Shown here: positions 41,959 to 51,136 of the stretch, piece after piece
How the letters are laid out: each line of letters opens with the position of its first letter
Numbering within the stretch: position 1 is the first letter of the stretch
Origin: Acidimicrobiaceae bacterium
Lineage (GTDB): Bacteria > Actinomycetota > Acidimicrobiia > Acidimicrobiales > Aldehydirespiratoraceae
Direction: 5' to 3'
Length of the DNA: 64,000 nt
Assembly: GCA_016845585.1 (NCBI GenBank)
Contig: JAERSO010000154.1
Location: 18,914 to 82,913, forward strand
The notes under the pieces: generated by a model
Databases searched by the model: none
What the model saw: only the letters and a program-made list of their open reading frames with translations
Told to the model about the DNA's origin: nothing
Translations under genes and position numbers: made by a program

Positions 41959-43244
41959 TGGCGCCAGTCACGGGTTTCCATCCAGTGACCGATGAGCGAC
42001 CACCTTTTCCTCCGTTCGATGAAGCCGCAGCATGGAAGAAGGTGCTTGATGCCGAGGCCGCATGGAACACCCGAGACCCCGATCGGGTGGCCGGCGCCTA
42101 CTCGCTCGACAGCGAGTGGCGGAACCGGGACACATTCCTGTGGGGACGCAACGAGATCCGCGACTTCCTGGCCCGCAAGTGGGCCCGCGAACTCGACTAC
42201 GCACTCCGCAAGGACCTCTGGGCCTTCCACGGGAACCGACTCGCCGTGCGTTTCCGGTACGAGTCGCTCGATCAGTCCGGCCAATGGTGGCGGTCGTACG
42301 GAAACGAGAACTGGGAGTTCGACGATCACGGGTTGATGCGTCGACGGGAGGCCTCCATCAACGACGTCGCCATCACCGCGTCAGAGCGGCGGATCTTCGG
42401 CGCCCGTGAGGACAGCGACACTGCGGGAGTCCCGCTGCACCAGCGTCCGCCCATGGGGATGGATCGTCGATTTCAGGTCGAACTGCTACCGGACGTGGAC
42501 TGGAGCGAACTCCGCCGCCGGGTGATCCACTCGGAGGAACTCGGGCTCGATCTCGCCACCACAGCCGATCAATACGTGGACTGGAAGAACCCGACGGTCC
42601 CCTGGTTCGACCTCTGGACCACCCTTGCGGCACTGGCCGAAGCGACGACCACGATCCGGCTCGCCCCGTGTGTCGCGCAGATCCCGATGCGGGACCCCGC
42701 CACCTTCGCCCGTCAGGTGTTGACCGTCGACCATGTGTCCGGCGGCCGGGTGGAGGCGGCGCTCGGCCTCGGCCTCACCGTCGACCCCGGCTACGACATC
42801 ATCGGCGTACCCAACTGGGACAACCGCGAGCGGGCCGACCGTTTCGGCGAGTACATCCAGGTCGTGGACGAACTGCTCTCGTCGGCTCGGTGTTCGTTCA
42901 GCAGCGACTACTACACCGTTGATTCTGCGGCCGTTCACGAGTCGGTCCAGTCGCCTCGACCCCCGATCACCATTGCCGCCATGGGACCGCGGATGATGCG
43001 TTACGCGGCCACCCACGCCGACACATGGAACACGATGAGCTTCGGGGCTGGAGCGGACGTTCTGCTGAGCGACGCCACCGCGTTGAAGGCAAAGATGGCC
43101 AGGACCTGCAACGCCGTCGGTCGAGACCCAGAGACCTTGCGCCACAGTTTCCTCCTCTTCGACGGTGAGGCCCGAGCGCAGGGTGGTCGACTGTTCTATT
43201 GGGACTCTGCCGCCGCAGCCGACGTCATGCCCCGTCTGCGCTGA
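41958..43244 (+). CDS. Fusion of DUF1348 (NTF2-like) with a truncated luciferase-like monooxygenase
   Basis: A 428-residue two-domain protein. Residues about 15-155 form a complete DUF1348 domain (AWNTRDPDRVAGAYS, KWARELDYALRKDLWAFHGN, YGNENWEFDDHGLMRRREASINDV). From residue 160 (RRFQVELLPDVDWSELRRRV) it continues without stop into an LLM TIM-barrel (VDHVSGGRVEAALGLGLTVDPGYD, PITIAAMGPRMMRYAATHADTWNTMS). The barrel stops at RLFYWDSAAAADVMPRLR, about 50 residues before homologues normally end. The end overlaps the convergent prmA gene by 20 bases. The fusion may be a joined substrate-binding and flavin/F420 enzyme, or the result of a deletion. Confidence 0.8.
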   Translation: MAPVTGFHPVTDERPPFPPFDEAAAWKKVLDAEAAWNTRDPDRVAGAYSLDSEWRNRDTFLWGRNEIRDFLARKWARELDYALRKDLWAFHGNRLAVRFRYESLDQSGQWWRSYGNENWEFDDHGLMRRREASINDVAITASERRIFGAREDSDTAGVPLHQRPPMGMDRRFQVELLPDVDWSELRRRVIHSEELGLDLATTADQYVDWKNPTVPWFDLWTTLAALAEATTTIRLAPCVAQIPMRDPATFARQVLTVDHVSGGRVEAALGLGLTVDPGYDIIGVPNWDNRERADRFGEYIQVVDELLSSARCSFSSDYYTVDSAAVHESVQSPRPPITIAAMGPRMMRYAATHADTWNTMSFGAGADVLLSDATALKAKMARTCNAVGRDPETLRHSFLLFDGEARAQGGRLFYWDSAAAADVMPRLR

Positions 43245-44043
43245 CCCGGCCGAGAACGAGAACGGCCCAGTCGCCCTCGATCCGCCGCTCGATCTCGACC
43301 ATCGGTCGGAGAAACCCGATGACCTGGTCACACTGTTGCGGCGTGATGCCACTCAGGATCAATTGGCCGTTGTCCACGACATGAGCCACCAGTTCGTCGG
43401 CGAGGGCAACGATCCCCGCTCGGGCGATGTTCGCGAGGACGAGATCGAAGGCACCCTCGATGGCGAGATCGGAACCGGTCGCCTCGACACGGTCTGACAC
43501 ACCATTGAGCGCGGCATTGCGCCGGGTTGCCTCGACGGCCTCCGGTTTCACGTCGATGCCGACCGCCCTTGAAGCACCGAGTCGAGCAACCGCAAGGGCG
43601 AGGATGCCGCTGCCACAACCGATATCGAGCACGCGCTCTCCACCCTCGATGCGCTCGACGAGCATCTCGAGGATCATTCGAGTGGTGGGGTGATGACCAC
43701 TCCCGAAGCCGCCAGGCCCCAACTCGACCAGGTTCGCGAACCCCGAACGGTCGTGCTCGGACCACGCCAGGCACACGCTCAGCCGATCGCCGAACGCCAC
43801 CGGTGCGGTGTCTCGCTCCCACGCAGCGAGGCGCGCCCCTCCATCCGGTCGGGTCACGGCCATGTGACCAGCGACGCGAAGCCGGGCCGAGACCGACTCA
43901 GTCGACCGGTCATCGGCCACTCTGGCGAGCGCGACCAGACGTTCGCCACCGGGCGCCACGATGTCGACGATCTGCGCCCCCAGTTGCTCGAGGGCAGCGG
44001 TGACGCTCGGCAGGTCCTCTCGGATGGTCGCAACGGCAAGCAC
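43225..44043 (-). CDS. prmA: Ribosomal protein L11 methyltransferase
   Basis: A 272-residue SAM-dependent methyltransferase. The substrate-binding signature GPGGFGSGHHPTTRMILEML precedes the SAM motif RVLDIGCGSGILALAVARLGA, and VLANIARAGIVALADEL gives the NI motif of protein N-methyltransferases (usual form NPPY/NILA). PrmA trimethylates lysines and the N-terminus of L11. The N-terminal ferredoxin-like domain that holds L11 is shorter or diverged here, so another protein substrate is possible. It is normally a housekeeping gene. Confidence 0.84.
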   Translation of the reverse strand: MLAVATIREDLPSVTAALEQLGAQIVDIVAPGGERLVALARVADDRSTESVSARLRVAGHMAVTRPDGGARLAAWERDTAPVAFGDRLSVCLAWSEHDRSGFANLVELGPGGFGSGHHPTTRMILEMLVERIEGGERVLDIGCGSGILALAVARLGASRAVGIDVKPEAVEATRRNAALNGVSDRVEATGSDLAIEGAFDLVLANIARAGIVALADELVAHVVDNGQLILSGITPQQCDQVIGFLRPMVEIERRIEGDWAVLVLGRVSADGA

Positions 44044-44102
44044 GGGGACAGCCTCCCGATATCGATCCGCAACGACAACCCGAACCGCGCGACACTCTGA
44101 GC

Positions 44103-44486
44103 ATGTTGCGATTGGGAACTGTGGTGATGGGAGCCGACGATGTGGAACGGGCGGCCGCGTTCTGGGCGGCCGTGTTCGACTACGAGATCGTCCGCTTCGA
44201 CGAAGCCGAAAATGACTTCACCATCCTCGTGCCGCATGATCGGGTCGGAACGAGAATCGCCCTGCAGCGCGCCGAGTCGCCGGTTCAGGAGCACCCACGG
44301 GTCCACATCGACCTCGTGGTCGACACCGCCGCTGAGCAGCAAGCGGAGACCGATCGATTGGTGGCGCTCGGCGCAACCGTCGCCGATTGGGACTCCTACC
44401 CAGCGGACCCGTCCCACGCGGACTTCGTCGTGCTCGCCGACACGGAAGGCAATCGATTCTGCATCGTCGACGCCGGCCACGGCTGA
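44103..44486 (+). CDS. VOC-family protein
   Basis: A 127-residue glyoxalase-fold protein. It starts LRLGTVVMGADDVERAAAFWAAVFDYE and ends DFVVLADTEGNRFCIVDAG, with HIDLVVDTAAEQQAETDRL in the middle. This is the common pattern of short actinobacterial VOC proteins. Function unknown. It diverges from prmA with 59 bases between starts. Confidence 0.82.
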   Translation: MLRLGTVVMGADDVERAAAFWAAVFDYEIVRFDEAENDFTILVPHDRVGTRIALQRAESPVQEHPRVHIDLVVDTAAEQQAETDRLVALGATVADWDSYPADPSHADFVVLADTEGNRFCIVDAGHG

Positions 44487-44540
44487 CCCACCGACGAACG
44501 AGTTCGGATCGGTGGCGGTCGCCGTGGCAAGATTCGGAGC

Positions 44541-45374
44541 ATGACCGCTATCGAAACCGGAACCGATGATCTCCTGGCCGAACGGATCGGCCATGTGGGC
44601 GTGATCACCTTCAATCGACCCGAAAGCCGCAACGCGCTCTCGAACGCGATGTACCACGGTTTCCAGGCCGCGCTCCCCACCATGGCCCTTGACCCTGAGG
44701 TCCGCGTCGTGATGATCACCGGCGCCGAAGGGGCGTTCTGCGCCGGCGGCGACGTCAAGGGCATGCATGCGTCGAACTCCAGTGGCGAAGCTCGGGACGG
44801 CCAGCCCGCCGGCTCCGAAGATCGGGTGTCACACCTCCGGATGCGACAGCGCTGGGTGAGCGAAGCGATCCACAGTCTCCCAAAGCCCGTCGTGGCTGCG
44901 ATCCCAGGCGCAGCTGCCGGGGCCGGTCTCTCGATCGCGCTGGCCGCCGATCTGCGGATCGCCGCTGAACGGGCGCTGATCGTCACCGCGTTCGCGAACG
45001 TCGGCGCGTCGGGCGACTTCGGCGGTAGCTGGTTTCTCACCCATCTCGTCGGTGCCGCCAAGGCCAAGGAGCTCTACTTCACATCCCCTCGCCTCACCGC
45101 GACCGAAGCTGCCGATCTGGGCATCGTCAACAAGGTGCTCGCGGACGACGACTTCGCCGTCGCGGCGCTGAACTACTGCCACGAGCTCGCCGAACGTGCC
45201 CCGATCGCGCTGCGGTACATGAAGGAGAACATCAATCGTGCCGCTCATGCCGACCTGCCGACCGCCCTCGATGCCGAGGCGGCCAACATGGTCCACACGA
45301 TGCTGACCGCCGACCACAAGGAAGCTGCGGCCGCGTTCGTCGAGAAGCGCCCGCCGAAGTTCGTCGGCGGCTGA
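44541..45374 (+). CDS. Enoyl-CoA hydratase/isomerase family protein
   Basis: A 277-residue crotonase. GAFCAGGDVKGMHAS is the first oxyanion region (with the common CAGGD) and GAAAGAGLSIALAADLRIAAE the second. SGDFGGSWFL holds the Gly/Asp region typical of PaaG-like isomerases. The tail AAAAFVEKRPPKFVGG is a standard crotonase C-terminus. It is the first of a run of plus-strand genes with the GNAT at 45388. Confidence 0.84.
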   Translation: MTAIETGTDDLLAERIGHVGVITFNRPESRNALSNAMYHGFQAALPTMALDPEVRVVMITGAEGAFCAGGDVKGMHASNSSGEARDGQPAGSEDRVSHLRMRQRWVSEAIHSLPKPVVAAIPGAAAGAGLSIALAADLRIAAERALIVTAFANVGASGDFGGSWFLTHLVGAAKAKELYFTSPRLTATEAADLGIVNKVLADDDFAVAALNYCHELAERAPIALRYMKENINRAAHADLPTALDAEAANMVHTMLTADHKEAAAAFVEKRPPKFVGG

Positions 45375-45387
45375 GCGCCGCGACTCG

Positions 45388-45840
45388 ATGGTCGTCGTCC
45401 GTGAGTTCGTCCGGGCGGATCAGGTCCGCGTCCGCCGTCTGATCCTCGACGGACTGGCCGAACGTTGGGCCGCCGAGTTCGACGAGTCGTACAACCCCGA
45501 CCTCGACGACATCAAAGCCTCGTACGTCGATCAGGGCGCGACCGTTCTCGTCATCGAGTCCGATGGCGAGCTGGTGGCCACCGGCACCCTGCTGCCGCGA
45601 GAGAACCAGACCGGGCAGCTGGTCCGGATCTCGGTCGACCCCACGATCCGGCGGCACGGCCTGGGTCGTCGGATCGTCGGTGAGCTGGTTGAGCGCGCCC
45701 GACGCTCGGGGATGACGGAGGTCCGCGTTCTGGCGGACACGCCATGGGTCTCCGCGGTGGAGCTCTACCGATCCTGCGGCTTCGAGATCACCGCACAGGA
45801 TGACGACGACACGTGCTTTCGCATGAGCCTGCACCGATGA
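45388..45840 (+). CDS. GNAT-family N-acetyltransferase
   Basis: A 150-residue acetyltransferase. RISVDPTIRRHGLGRRIVGELVERARRSG is the acetyl-CoA binding loop (RxxGxG) and helix, and WVSAVELYRSCGFEI the final strand-helix. Target unknown. The stop overlaps the next gene by 4 bases (ATGA). Confidence 0.84.
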   Translation: MVVVREFVRADQVRVRRLILDGLAERWAAEFDESYNPDLDDIKASYVDQGATVLVIESDGELVATGTLLPRENQTGQLVRISVDPTIRRHGLGRRIVGELVERARRSGMTEVRVLADTPWVSAVELYRSCGFEITAQDDDDTCFRMSLHR

Positions 45841-46414
45841 TCGACTACCGCGACTTCACCGATCCTGCTGTCGAGGCGGTCGAGTTGTCGATGGCGCATC
45901 GGGCGCTCTTGACGGACCTCCGATCCAACCCTGACGTGGAGCCCGCAACCCCGTCACAGCTCAGAGGCTGGACCGTCGGGCACGTGCTCACCCATCTCGC
46001 CCGCAACGCGGGCAGCCACATCGCCCTGCTCTCCGGCGACGCCCAGTACGGCGAGGGATGGACGGGTCGCCACCGCGAGATCGAGGAGGGCGCCACACGA
46101 CCATGGCCCGAGATCATCGACGATCTGGCCAGCTCGATCGATGCCGTGGACCGTGCCTACGCAACCAACGCCGACTGGGACCGTCCTGCCGGCCTGCTCG
46201 CGGGCGCCCAGCCGGCAGGATTCCTTCCGCTCGCCCGCCGACGGGAGGTGGAACTGCACTGGGTCGACCTCGGATTCGATCGAGCGCTCGGCGACATCTC
46301 CGCTGACTACGTCCAGCGGGATGTCCGGATGCTGGTCTCGACGATCGGCAGCGCTGGTGCTGGCTCGTCGGACGGCTCCGGATTGACGGACTCGCCCCTG
46401 CTGCGCTCTTCTGA
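45837..46414 (+). pseudogene. Maleylpyruvate isomerase-like gene with a frameshift near the 3' end
   Basis: Starts at ATG 45837 with an intact MDMPI/DinB N-terminus: GWTVGHVLTHLARNAGSH (metal His) and RREVELHWVDLGFD. After RMLV at about 46330-46337 the original frame drifts into sequence antisense-like to RidA, while the next frame reads LDDRQRWCWLVGRLRIDGLAPAALF and stops at TGA 46412-46414. That is the normal MDMPI C-terminus, so one base is missing near 46335. Without the shift the frame would run to 46643 inside ridA, which is unlikely. It is an allele or assembly defect; the protein would lack its last 25 residues. Confidence 0.72.
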
Positions 46415-46443
46415 TCACGCATCCCGAACGCACGGAGGTCCCG

Positions 46444-46917
46444 ATGTCCACGAACGAGAGCCACGAAGCCCGGATGACAGCCGCCGGCATCACCCTCCCC
46501 GAGGGCATGGCTCCGGCGGGCCTGTACGTGCCCGCTGTCGTGTCCGGGAATCTGCTTCACGTCGGCGGCCACGGTCCGATCTCCGATGCGGGTCTGATCA
46601 CCGGGAAGGTCGGCGCCGACCTGGACGTGGACGCCGCCTATGAAGCGGCCCGGCTCACCGGACTCCAACTCCTCGCGGCCGCCCGAGACGCTCTCGGCAC
46701 GCTGGATCGAGTCGTGCGGGTGGTCAAGATCTTCGGCATGGTCAACTGCGCGCCCGGCTTCAACCAGACGCCGTCGGTGATCAACGGATGCAGCCAACTG
46801 ATGCACGATGTGTTCGGCGAGGCAGGCGTCCACACCCGCTCCGCGGTCGGCATGGCCGAACTGCCCTTCGACATCGCCGTCGAGATCGAGGGGATCTTCG
46901 AGATCGTCGCGGACTAG
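46444..46917 (+). CDS. RidA/YjgF-family deaminase-like protein
   Basis: A 157-residue RidA-family protein. LLHVGGHGPISD is the early strand, and HTRSAVGMAELPFDIAVEIEGIFEIV the C-terminal signature, keeping the Arg that in RidA enzymes holds the imine/enamine carboxylate. It would hydrolyse reactive 2-aminoacrylate-type intermediates, or act on another imine; the N-terminal extension differs from true RidA. GGAGGT precedes ATG 46444. Confidence 0.84.
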   Translation: MSTNESHEARMTAAGITLPEGMAPAGLYVPAVVSGNLLHVGGHGPISDAGLITGKVGADLDVDAAYEAARLTGLQLLAAARDALGTLDRVVRVVKIFGMVNCAPGFNQTPSVINGCSQLMHDVFGEAGVHTRSAVGMAELPFDIAVEIEGIFEIVAD

Positions 46918-46920
46918 TCC

Positions 46921-46943
46921 GCGGCGAGCAGGGGCCTCGCCGC
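46921..46943 (+). terminator. Hairpin after the RidA gene
   Basis: GCGGCGAG and CTCGCCGC form a perfect 8-bp GC-rich stem with a 7-base loop, beginning 3 bases after the stop codon. No T-tract. Position and strength suggest a transcript end. Confidence 0.5.
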
Positions 46944-47015
46944 TCGACGGCGCGCTCTCGACATGACACGCGCCCCTGTGTGCCACTAGACCGAACGAAG
47001 ACAAGGGAGCGGAGC

Positions 47016-48314
47016 ATGTTGGAAGACCGGTACGGCCTGGAGCTGAGCACCACCTCGACCGTGGCTCGCGACGCATACGTCGACGCAATCGACCGCATCC
47101 TCGCGGCGGACGGAGGCGTCGAGGACGCCCTGGGCGTGGCGGTCGACGCCGATCCAGACTTCGCGCTGGTCCACGCAGCCATCGGACGGCAGCATCATGT
47201 GATGGGCCGCGGGAAAGAGGGCCGTTCGTCACTGGAGACAGCCACTCAGCTCGCCCAATCGGCGACCGTCCGGGAGCAACAGCACGTCGAGATCCTCAGC
47301 AACATCGTCAGCGGTCGGGTTCCCCAGTCGCTGGAGCTGACAAAGGAGCATCTGACCGACCATCCCCGTGACGCCTTCGTGTTGGCTCCTGCCTGCGGCG
47401 TGTTCGGTTCGTTCGGGTTCAGCGGGCGGATCGGCCGAGAGCCAGAGCAGCTCGCCTTCATCGAACCGCTCGCCGAGCACTACGGCGACGACTGGTGGTT
47501 CCAGACGATCCATGCATTCGCCCTCCTGGAGACCGGCAGCTGGGAGGCCGGCCGCGACCTCGCCCAACAGTCGCTCGAGCAGCGTCCCACCAACTCCCAT
47601 GGTGCCCACACCCTCGCCCATGCCCTGTATGAAGGCGGCGCTGACAAGGAAGCCCTCGACTTCATGACCGGGTGGATCCCGGGCGCGGACCCCACCGGAC
47701 TGCTCCACTGCCACGTCTTCTGGCACTACGCCATGTTGCAGCTGATCGATGGCCAACACGAGGCGGCCGTTCAGACCCTCGAGGAGAACTGTCTTCCGGG
47801 CACGACACCGAGCCCGTCGATCAATGTCCTCACCGACGCGGCGTCGTTCCTCTGGCGTTCCGAGCTCGCGGGAGTCCCCCGCAGCCACCGGCACTGGGAG
47901 ATCGTCCGCGAGTTCTACGAGGAGAATTTCCGCCGCCCGATCGTCTTCGTGGATGCTCACGCCGGCCTCGCCTACGCCGCCCTGGGCGACAGCGAGAAGC
48001 TGTCGGCCACGATCGATCAGCTCCAGGAGCTCGGGGAGGCCGGCCGATTGCCGGCCGAGACAACGGCTGCCACGCTGACCCGCGGCTTCGCGGCGTACTC
48101 GACCGAGGACTGGTCGACCACAATCGACACGCTCGAGCCGGTGATGGATCACGTGGTCCGTATCGGAGGCAGCCGTGCGCAGCGAGACCTGGTCACGAAC
48201 ACCCTGCTGGCAGCGTATGTGCGCGACGGTCGGGCCGATGCGGCCCGTGCGTTCATCGCGAACGAGCACGATCGCCAGCCTTCACACCCGGTGGCCGGCC
48301 TCTCCGCCGCCTGA
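47016..48314 (+). CDS. TPR protein of the TTC38 type
   Basis: A 432-residue all-helical protein with tetratricopeptide-like repeats. It resembles the TTC38 family found in bacteria and animals: MLEDRYGLELST start, the SFLWRSELAG and HVFWHYAMLQLIDGQHEAA repeats, and GFAAYSTEDWSTTIDTLEPV near the end. No signal peptide. It is probably a scaffold or regulatory protein of unknown partners. GGGAGCGGAG precedes ATG 47016; the earlier frame overlaps ridA and is rejected. Its 3' end overlaps the convergent TetR gene by 33 bases. Confidence 0.78.
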   Translation: MLEDRYGLELSTTSTVARDAYVDAIDRILAADGGVEDALGVAVDADPDFALVHAAIGRQHHVMGRGKEGRSSLETATQLAQSATVREQQHVEILSNIVSGRVPQSLELTKEHLTDHPRDAFVLAPACGVFGSFGFSGRIGREPEQLAFIEPLAEHYGDDWWFQTIHAFALLETGSWEAGRDLAQQSLEQRPTNSHGAHTLAHALYEGGADKEALDFMTGWIPGADPTGLLHCHVFWHYAMLQLIDGQHEAAVQTLEENCLPGTTPSPSINVLTDAASFLWRSELAGVPRSHRHWEIVREFYEENFRRPIVFVDAHAGLAYAALGDSEKLSATIDQLQELGEAGRLPAETTAATLTRGFAAYSTEDWSTTIDTLEPVMDHVVRIGGSRAQRDLVTNTLLAAYVRDGRADAARAFIANEHDRQPSHPVAGLSAA

Positions 48315-48887
48315 CATCCGGATACCGGCGGCGATGCTGCCGGCGAGCGCTGTCAATCGTCGCCGATACGCGTCGATCGACGGCTGGTCGGAACGGAAAC
48401 CCTTCGGCGACAGCTGGAGCACTTCCAACCATCCGTCGCGGTCCGCTCGGGCCCGCGCACTGCGGCCGGGCGCCACGTCGCCGAGATAGCCGGCCATACC
48501 GTCCCACAGTCGAGCCACCTCGCCGCTGATCGCCGAGCTGACCCGGGCGCTCTTGGCACCAACGATCTCGTCGAGATGACTCGATGCGGCCATCCGCTGC
48601 CAGAGATCACCCTCGTAGCGCTGGAGGAATCCATCGAGCTGTTCCGCGATCGTGCCCGGTTCGGCGAGCGCAGCGAGCGCGTTGGCCACGTGCTCCTCGA
48701 AAATGGCGACGAAGGCCGAGGCGAAGATATCGGCCTTGTCAGTGAAGTACTGGTACAGGGCGGGGCGTGACATGCCCGCGGCATCAGCGATGTTGGCCAT
48801 CGATGTCCGGGCGTACCCCCGCGACGAGAATTCGCCGATGGCGGCCTCGTGAATGGTCGACCGCTTCTGGTCGGCTCCCGATCCCAT
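48282..48887 (-). CDS. TetR-family transcriptional regulator
   Basis: A 201-residue regulator. The helix-turn-helix is TSMANIADAAGMSRPALYQYFTDKADIF; the C-terminal ligand domain is not recognisable. ATG 48887 is preferred because a likely operator palindrome lies just upstream (48898-48921); longer starts up to 48992 would cross it. It diverges from a luciferase-like oxidoreductase gene, its probable target. Confidence 0.84.
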   Translation of the reverse strand: MGSGADQKRSTIHEAAIGEFSSRGYARTSMANIADAAGMSRPALYQYFTDKADIFASAFVAIFEEHVANALAALAEPGTIAEQLDGFLQRYEGDLWQRMAASSHLDEIVGAKSARVSSAISGEVARLWDGMAGYLGDVAPGRSARARADRDGWLEVLQLSPKGFRSDQPSIDAYRRRLTALAGSIAAGIRMSGGGEAGHRV

Positions 48888-48897
48888 GCCCAGATGT

Positions 48898-48921
48898 TGA
48901 CACATTTGCACAATTGTGTCA
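48898..48921. promoter_or_regulatory. Candidate TetR operator
   Basis: TGACACA (48898-48904) and TGTGTCA (48915-48921) form a perfect inverted repeat with a 10-base AT-rich spacer. A further TGACA half-site follows at about 48930. It lies between the divergent tetR-like gene and the oxidoreductase at 48991, the typical place for a TetR autoregulatory site. Confidence 0.55.
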
Positions 48922-48990
48922 GCTTCCATTCTGACACCGACAACGAAAACTGTCAGCGGCCGGACTCCGACCGTCGACCGGAGGACCCCC

Positions 48991-49959
48991 ATGACTCGAC
49001 TCGGCTACCAGATCCCGAACTTCACCTACCCCGGTGTGGAGAGTGCAGACATCTTCGGCAACGTCGTCGCTCAGGCGAAGGCTGCAGAAGCGGCCGGGTT
49101 CGATCGCGTGTTCGTGATGGACCACTTCTACCAACTGCCCGGCATCGGCGCTCCCCACGAGCCCATGTTCGAGTGCTATTCGCTGCTTTCCGCCATCGCC
49201 CAGCACACCGAGTCGGTACGGCTCTCGGCGCTGGTCACGGGTAACACCTACCGCCACCCGACGCTGCTGGCCAAGACCATCACCGCGCTCGATCACGTAT
49301 CCGGCGGCCGCGCCACGCTCGGAATCGGGTCGGGGTGGTTCGAACTCGAGCACGACTCCCTCGGCTACGAGTTCAACACCTTCACCGAACGCTTCAAGAA
49401 GCTCGAGGAGGCACTGCAGATCATCATCCCGATGCTCCGGGGTGAGAAGGTCAGTCTCGATGGCGAGTACTACACAGTCGTCGACGCGGTGAACTCTCCC
49501 GCACCGATCTCGCGGATCCCTGTCATGATCGGCGGCAGCGGAGAGAAGAAGACACTGCGCATGGTCGCCCAGTACGCCGATGAGTCGAACCTCTCCAGCG
49601 GCTCGGCCGAGGAGATCCCCCGCAAGCTCGATGCCCTGGAGGCACACTGCCAGCGTCTCGGCCGCGATCGCTCCGAGATCACCGTCACCAAGCTCACCAT
49701 GTGCATGGTGGCGCCCACCATGGAGGAGGCCGAGGCCGACCTGCGCGAGGTTGCCGCCGTGAAGGGCTGGAACGAACAGATCATGGAGATGGTCAAAGCC
49801 ATCCTGATCTACGGCGACGCCGACACCGTGGGTGAGCAGCTGCAGGCATTGATGGCCACCGGGATCGACGGCATGACCATCAACCTTCCCGGCAACGGGC
49901 ACAACACCGACCGCATCGGTCTCCTCGGCGAGATCGCGAACGCCGCAATCGATGGCTGA
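48991..49959 (+). CDS. Luciferase-like (LLM) F420-dependent oxidoreductase
   Basis: A 322-residue TIM-barrel enzyme. DRVFVMDHFYQLPGIG, LDHVSGGRATLGIGSGWFELEH, VMIGGSGEKKTLRMVAQYAD and the helix after VVDAVNSPAP are typical of actinobacterial F420-dependent oxidoreductases (TIGR03560 type). GGAGGACCCCC precedes ATG 48991. It follows the TetR operator and is probably regulated by it. The next gene, a TauD-like dioxygenase, starts 5 bases after the stop. Confidence 0.86.
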   Translation: MTRLGYQIPNFTYPGVESADIFGNVVAQAKAAEAAGFDRVFVMDHFYQLPGIGAPHEPMFECYSLLSAIAQHTESVRLSALVTGNTYRHPTLLAKTITALDHVSGGRATLGIGSGWFELEHDSLGYEFNTFTERFKKLEEALQIIIPMLRGEKVSLDGEYYTVVDAVNSPAPISRIPVMIGGSGEKKTLRMVAQYADESNLSSGSAEEIPRKLDALEAHCQRLGRDRSEITVTKLTMCMVAPTMEEAEADLREVAAVKGWNEQIMEMVKAILIYGDADTVGEQLQALMATGIDGMTINLPGNGHNTDRIGLLGEIANAAIDG

Positions 49960-49964
49960 CGCCG

Positions 49965-51128
49965 ATGCCAGGAGCTGACGATGCACTCTTGACCGACGCG
50001 TTCGGTCCAGCCGCCTCGACGAGCATGCTCGTTCCCGATGGCCGTATCGGTCGTCGGCTCCACGGCATCGACCTGGCGCAGCCACTGACGCCAGACCAAG
50101 CGTCGGCCCTGCTCAGGTTGCTCGATGAACACCGGGTCATCACGTTCCCGCACCAGAACTCCTCTGGCTTCAACGTCCATGACCTCGAGCGTCTGGCGAA
50201 CCACTTCGGCGCCCCGATCACCCACCCGAGCAACTATGCGAACTACGGCGCCACCGACGAACCCATCCGACTGAAGGCTCCCGACGACCAGCGAGCAACC
50301 AAAGCGAACCGAGCGTTCCCCGGACAGATCGTGTGCAGCCCCGGCGCGGAGAGCGCCGCCGTCTATGTGATCACCAACCTGGTGGACAGCGGGCCCGACG
50401 CCGAGGTCAACCTGGCCGGCGGGCAGCACTGGCACACCGACATCGAGTTCGAACCCGCGCCACTCAACACGAGCCTCTTCTTCGTCGACCGTGTCCCGAC
50501 ACCGCGAGAACGGGGCAACGGCACCTGGGTGACGAACCCTCCTCGCGAGGAGTGGTTCTATCATCCGGACTCCGCGCCCGAGTTGGCCCGACTCCGAGAA
50601 GCACTCCCACTCAACGGTGAGACGGCCTACACCGACACCGCGGCCGCACTCGCCGCACTACCGGTCAGCGAGCAGCGGGCACTCGGGGACGTGATGATCC
50701 GACGTCGCTTCCGGAAGTCTGATCCTGGATTCGTCGTCCCGCTCGTTCACACCAACCCGCGCTCGGGCACCAAGTCGTTGCACAGCCCAGTGTGGGCGTC
50801 TCGAGGCAAGCGCGTCGCTCCGGCGCAAGTGGAGGGGATGTCAGACGACGAGTCACGTGCGTTCCTCGACCGACTCGAGGCCCATTGTCTGCGCCCGGAG
50901 TTCCGCTATGACCATGTGCACGCACCCGGCGACGTCACCATCTGGGACAACTACGCAACCCTGCACACGGCGCCGCCCAGCCTCAGTGTCATCAATGACA
51001 TCGCGGATGCGCGGCTGCTGTACCGCGTGAGCACCAAGGGTGAGCCCGCCACCACACTTCCCCGCACGGATAGCCAGGAGTGGATCGACTCCAATATCGT
51101 GCCGCCGTACCAGACGCCGATGACCTGA
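49965..51128 (+). CDS. TauD/TfdA-like 2-oxoglutarate dioxygenase
   Basis: A 387-residue dioxygenase. GLHWHTDIEF-type iron site appears as GGQHWHTDIEFEP (His and Asp), the distal His is in YATLHTAPP, and LLYRVSTKGEP provides the Arg that binds 2-oxoglutarate. At 387 residues it is longer than TauD, with an extended N-terminus and an insertion before the second half. Substrate unknown. It is the second gene of the unit beginning at 48991, followed 8 bases later by a nitroreductase. Confidence 0.84.
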   Translation: MPGADDALLTDAFGPAASTSMLVPDGRIGRRLHGIDLAQPLTPDQASALLRLLDEHRVITFPHQNSSGFNVHDLERLANHFGAPITHPSNYANYGATDEPIRLKAPDDQRATKANRAFPGQIVCSPGAESAAVYVITNLVDSGPDAEVNLAGGQHWHTDIEFEPAPLNTSLFFVDRVPTPRERGNGTWVTNPPREEWFYHPDSAPELARLREALPLNGETAYTDTAAALAALPVSEQRALGDVMIRRRFRKSDPGFVVPLVHTNPRSGTKSLHSPVWASRGKRVAPAQVEGMSDDESRAFLDRLEAHCLRPEFRYDHVHAPGDVTIWDNYATLHTAPPSLSVINDIADARLLYRVSTKGEPATTLPRTDSQEWIDSNIVPPYQTPMT

Positions 51129-51136
51129 GGATCGAC

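Noticed and set aside
46415..46643. Continuation of the 45837 frame to 46643
   Set aside because: This tail lies inside ridA in another frame; the natural MDMPI C-terminus is found one frame over and stops at 46414.
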